This document shows, one piece after another, positions 31,947 through 32,353 of a stretch of DNA of 32,353 nt. Under the pieces are notes generated by a model. The model was given only the letters and a program-made list of their open reading frames with translations. It was not told the origin of the DNA and searched no databases. A program made the translations under genes and the position numbers. Source of the stretch: Thermoguttaceae bacterium (lineage in GTDB: Bacteria > Planctomycetota > Planctomycetia > Pirellulales > Thermoguttaceae); assembly GCA_024653385.1 (NCBI GenBank), contig JANLFZ010000001.1, forward strand, positions 1-32,353, read 5' to 3'. Position 1 is the first letter of the stretch, and every line of letters begins with the position of its first letter.

Positions 31947-32353
31947 TCACGGTTCCAGCACGATCTTCCCCGCCAGAACGCCCGAGCGGTGCAGCGTGCT
32001 TTGCTCCTGAAGCCGGTGGGCCTCGGCCGTTTCCGAGAGCTTCATCACGCGGCTGATGCGGGCCCGGAGCTTCCCCTCGGCCAGCCAGCGGTTGATGTCC
32101 TCGGCCGCCTTCTGCTGCTGGTCGGCCGGGGCATTGAACATCGCGAAACCGACGACCTGGCAGTCGCGGGTGTAGAAGGGGCCGACGGGAAAGACCGGCT
32201 TCGCGTCGCGCCCGGCCATCAACACCACGCGGCCTCGCAAGGCCAGGTGACCGATCGCCCGTTCGAGATCCGGCTCGCGGAGCGTCTCCCACCACACGTC
32301 GACGCCCTTGGGCGCTGCCTGGCGGAGGGCCTCGCTTTCGTCCTCGCGGTGGT
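31947..32353 (-). CDS. Zinc-type/quinone oxidoreductase (MDR family), C-terminal part, truncated by window edge
   Basis: The frame is open to the right edge (HREDESEALRQAAPKGVDVWWETLREPDLERAIGHLALRGRVVLMAGR...VMKLSETAEAHRLQEQSTLHRSGVLAGKIVLEP), typical MDR C-terminus. Confidence 0.82.
   Translation of the reverse strand, partial: HREDESEALRQAAPKGVDVWWETLREPDLERAIGHLALRGRVVLMAGRDAKPVFPVGPFYTRDCQVVGFAMFNAPADQQQKAAEDINRWLAEGKLRARISRVMKLSETAEAHRLQEQSTLHRSGVLAGKIVLEP

Overview
GC-rich bacterial chromosomal window whose gene content looks planctomycete-like: a DUF1559 pseudopilin-type protein with an H-X9-DG motif, DUF4254 next to a GT9 heptosyltransferase, Uma2, and a fused SBP-permease. I can support about 20 protein-coding genes. 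They include an L,D-transpeptidase, an LPS heptosyltransferase, a Zn-dependent dehydrogenase, a polar amino-acid ABC transporter, a GH38-like / nucleoside-hydrolase-like / alpha-alpha-toroid cluster, clpB and dnaK, pheA, an Rpn/DUF4351 PD-(D/E)XK protein, a tandem alpha/beta hydrolase, a sugar nucleotidyltransferase and a complete DNA topoisomerase VI operon (B then A). A REP-associated (RAYT/IS200-like) transposase remnant, apparently frameshifted, lies at the left edge, and related-looking palindromes occur at about 10.45 kb and 27.85-27.92 kb. The best leads are: (1) a bacterial Topo VI whose B subunit carries an internal 67-residue ungapped duplication (23/67 identical by my hand count) that looks like a second H2TH module inside the transducer region; (2) a 406-aa protein with two alpha-CTD/HhH-like modules and a sigma-region-4-like HTH; (3) an L,D-transpeptidase with Cys displaced two residues in its signature (HGNICL instead of HGCIRL). 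No tRNA, rRNA or CRISPR was recognised. All homology calls were made by eye, without database searches.
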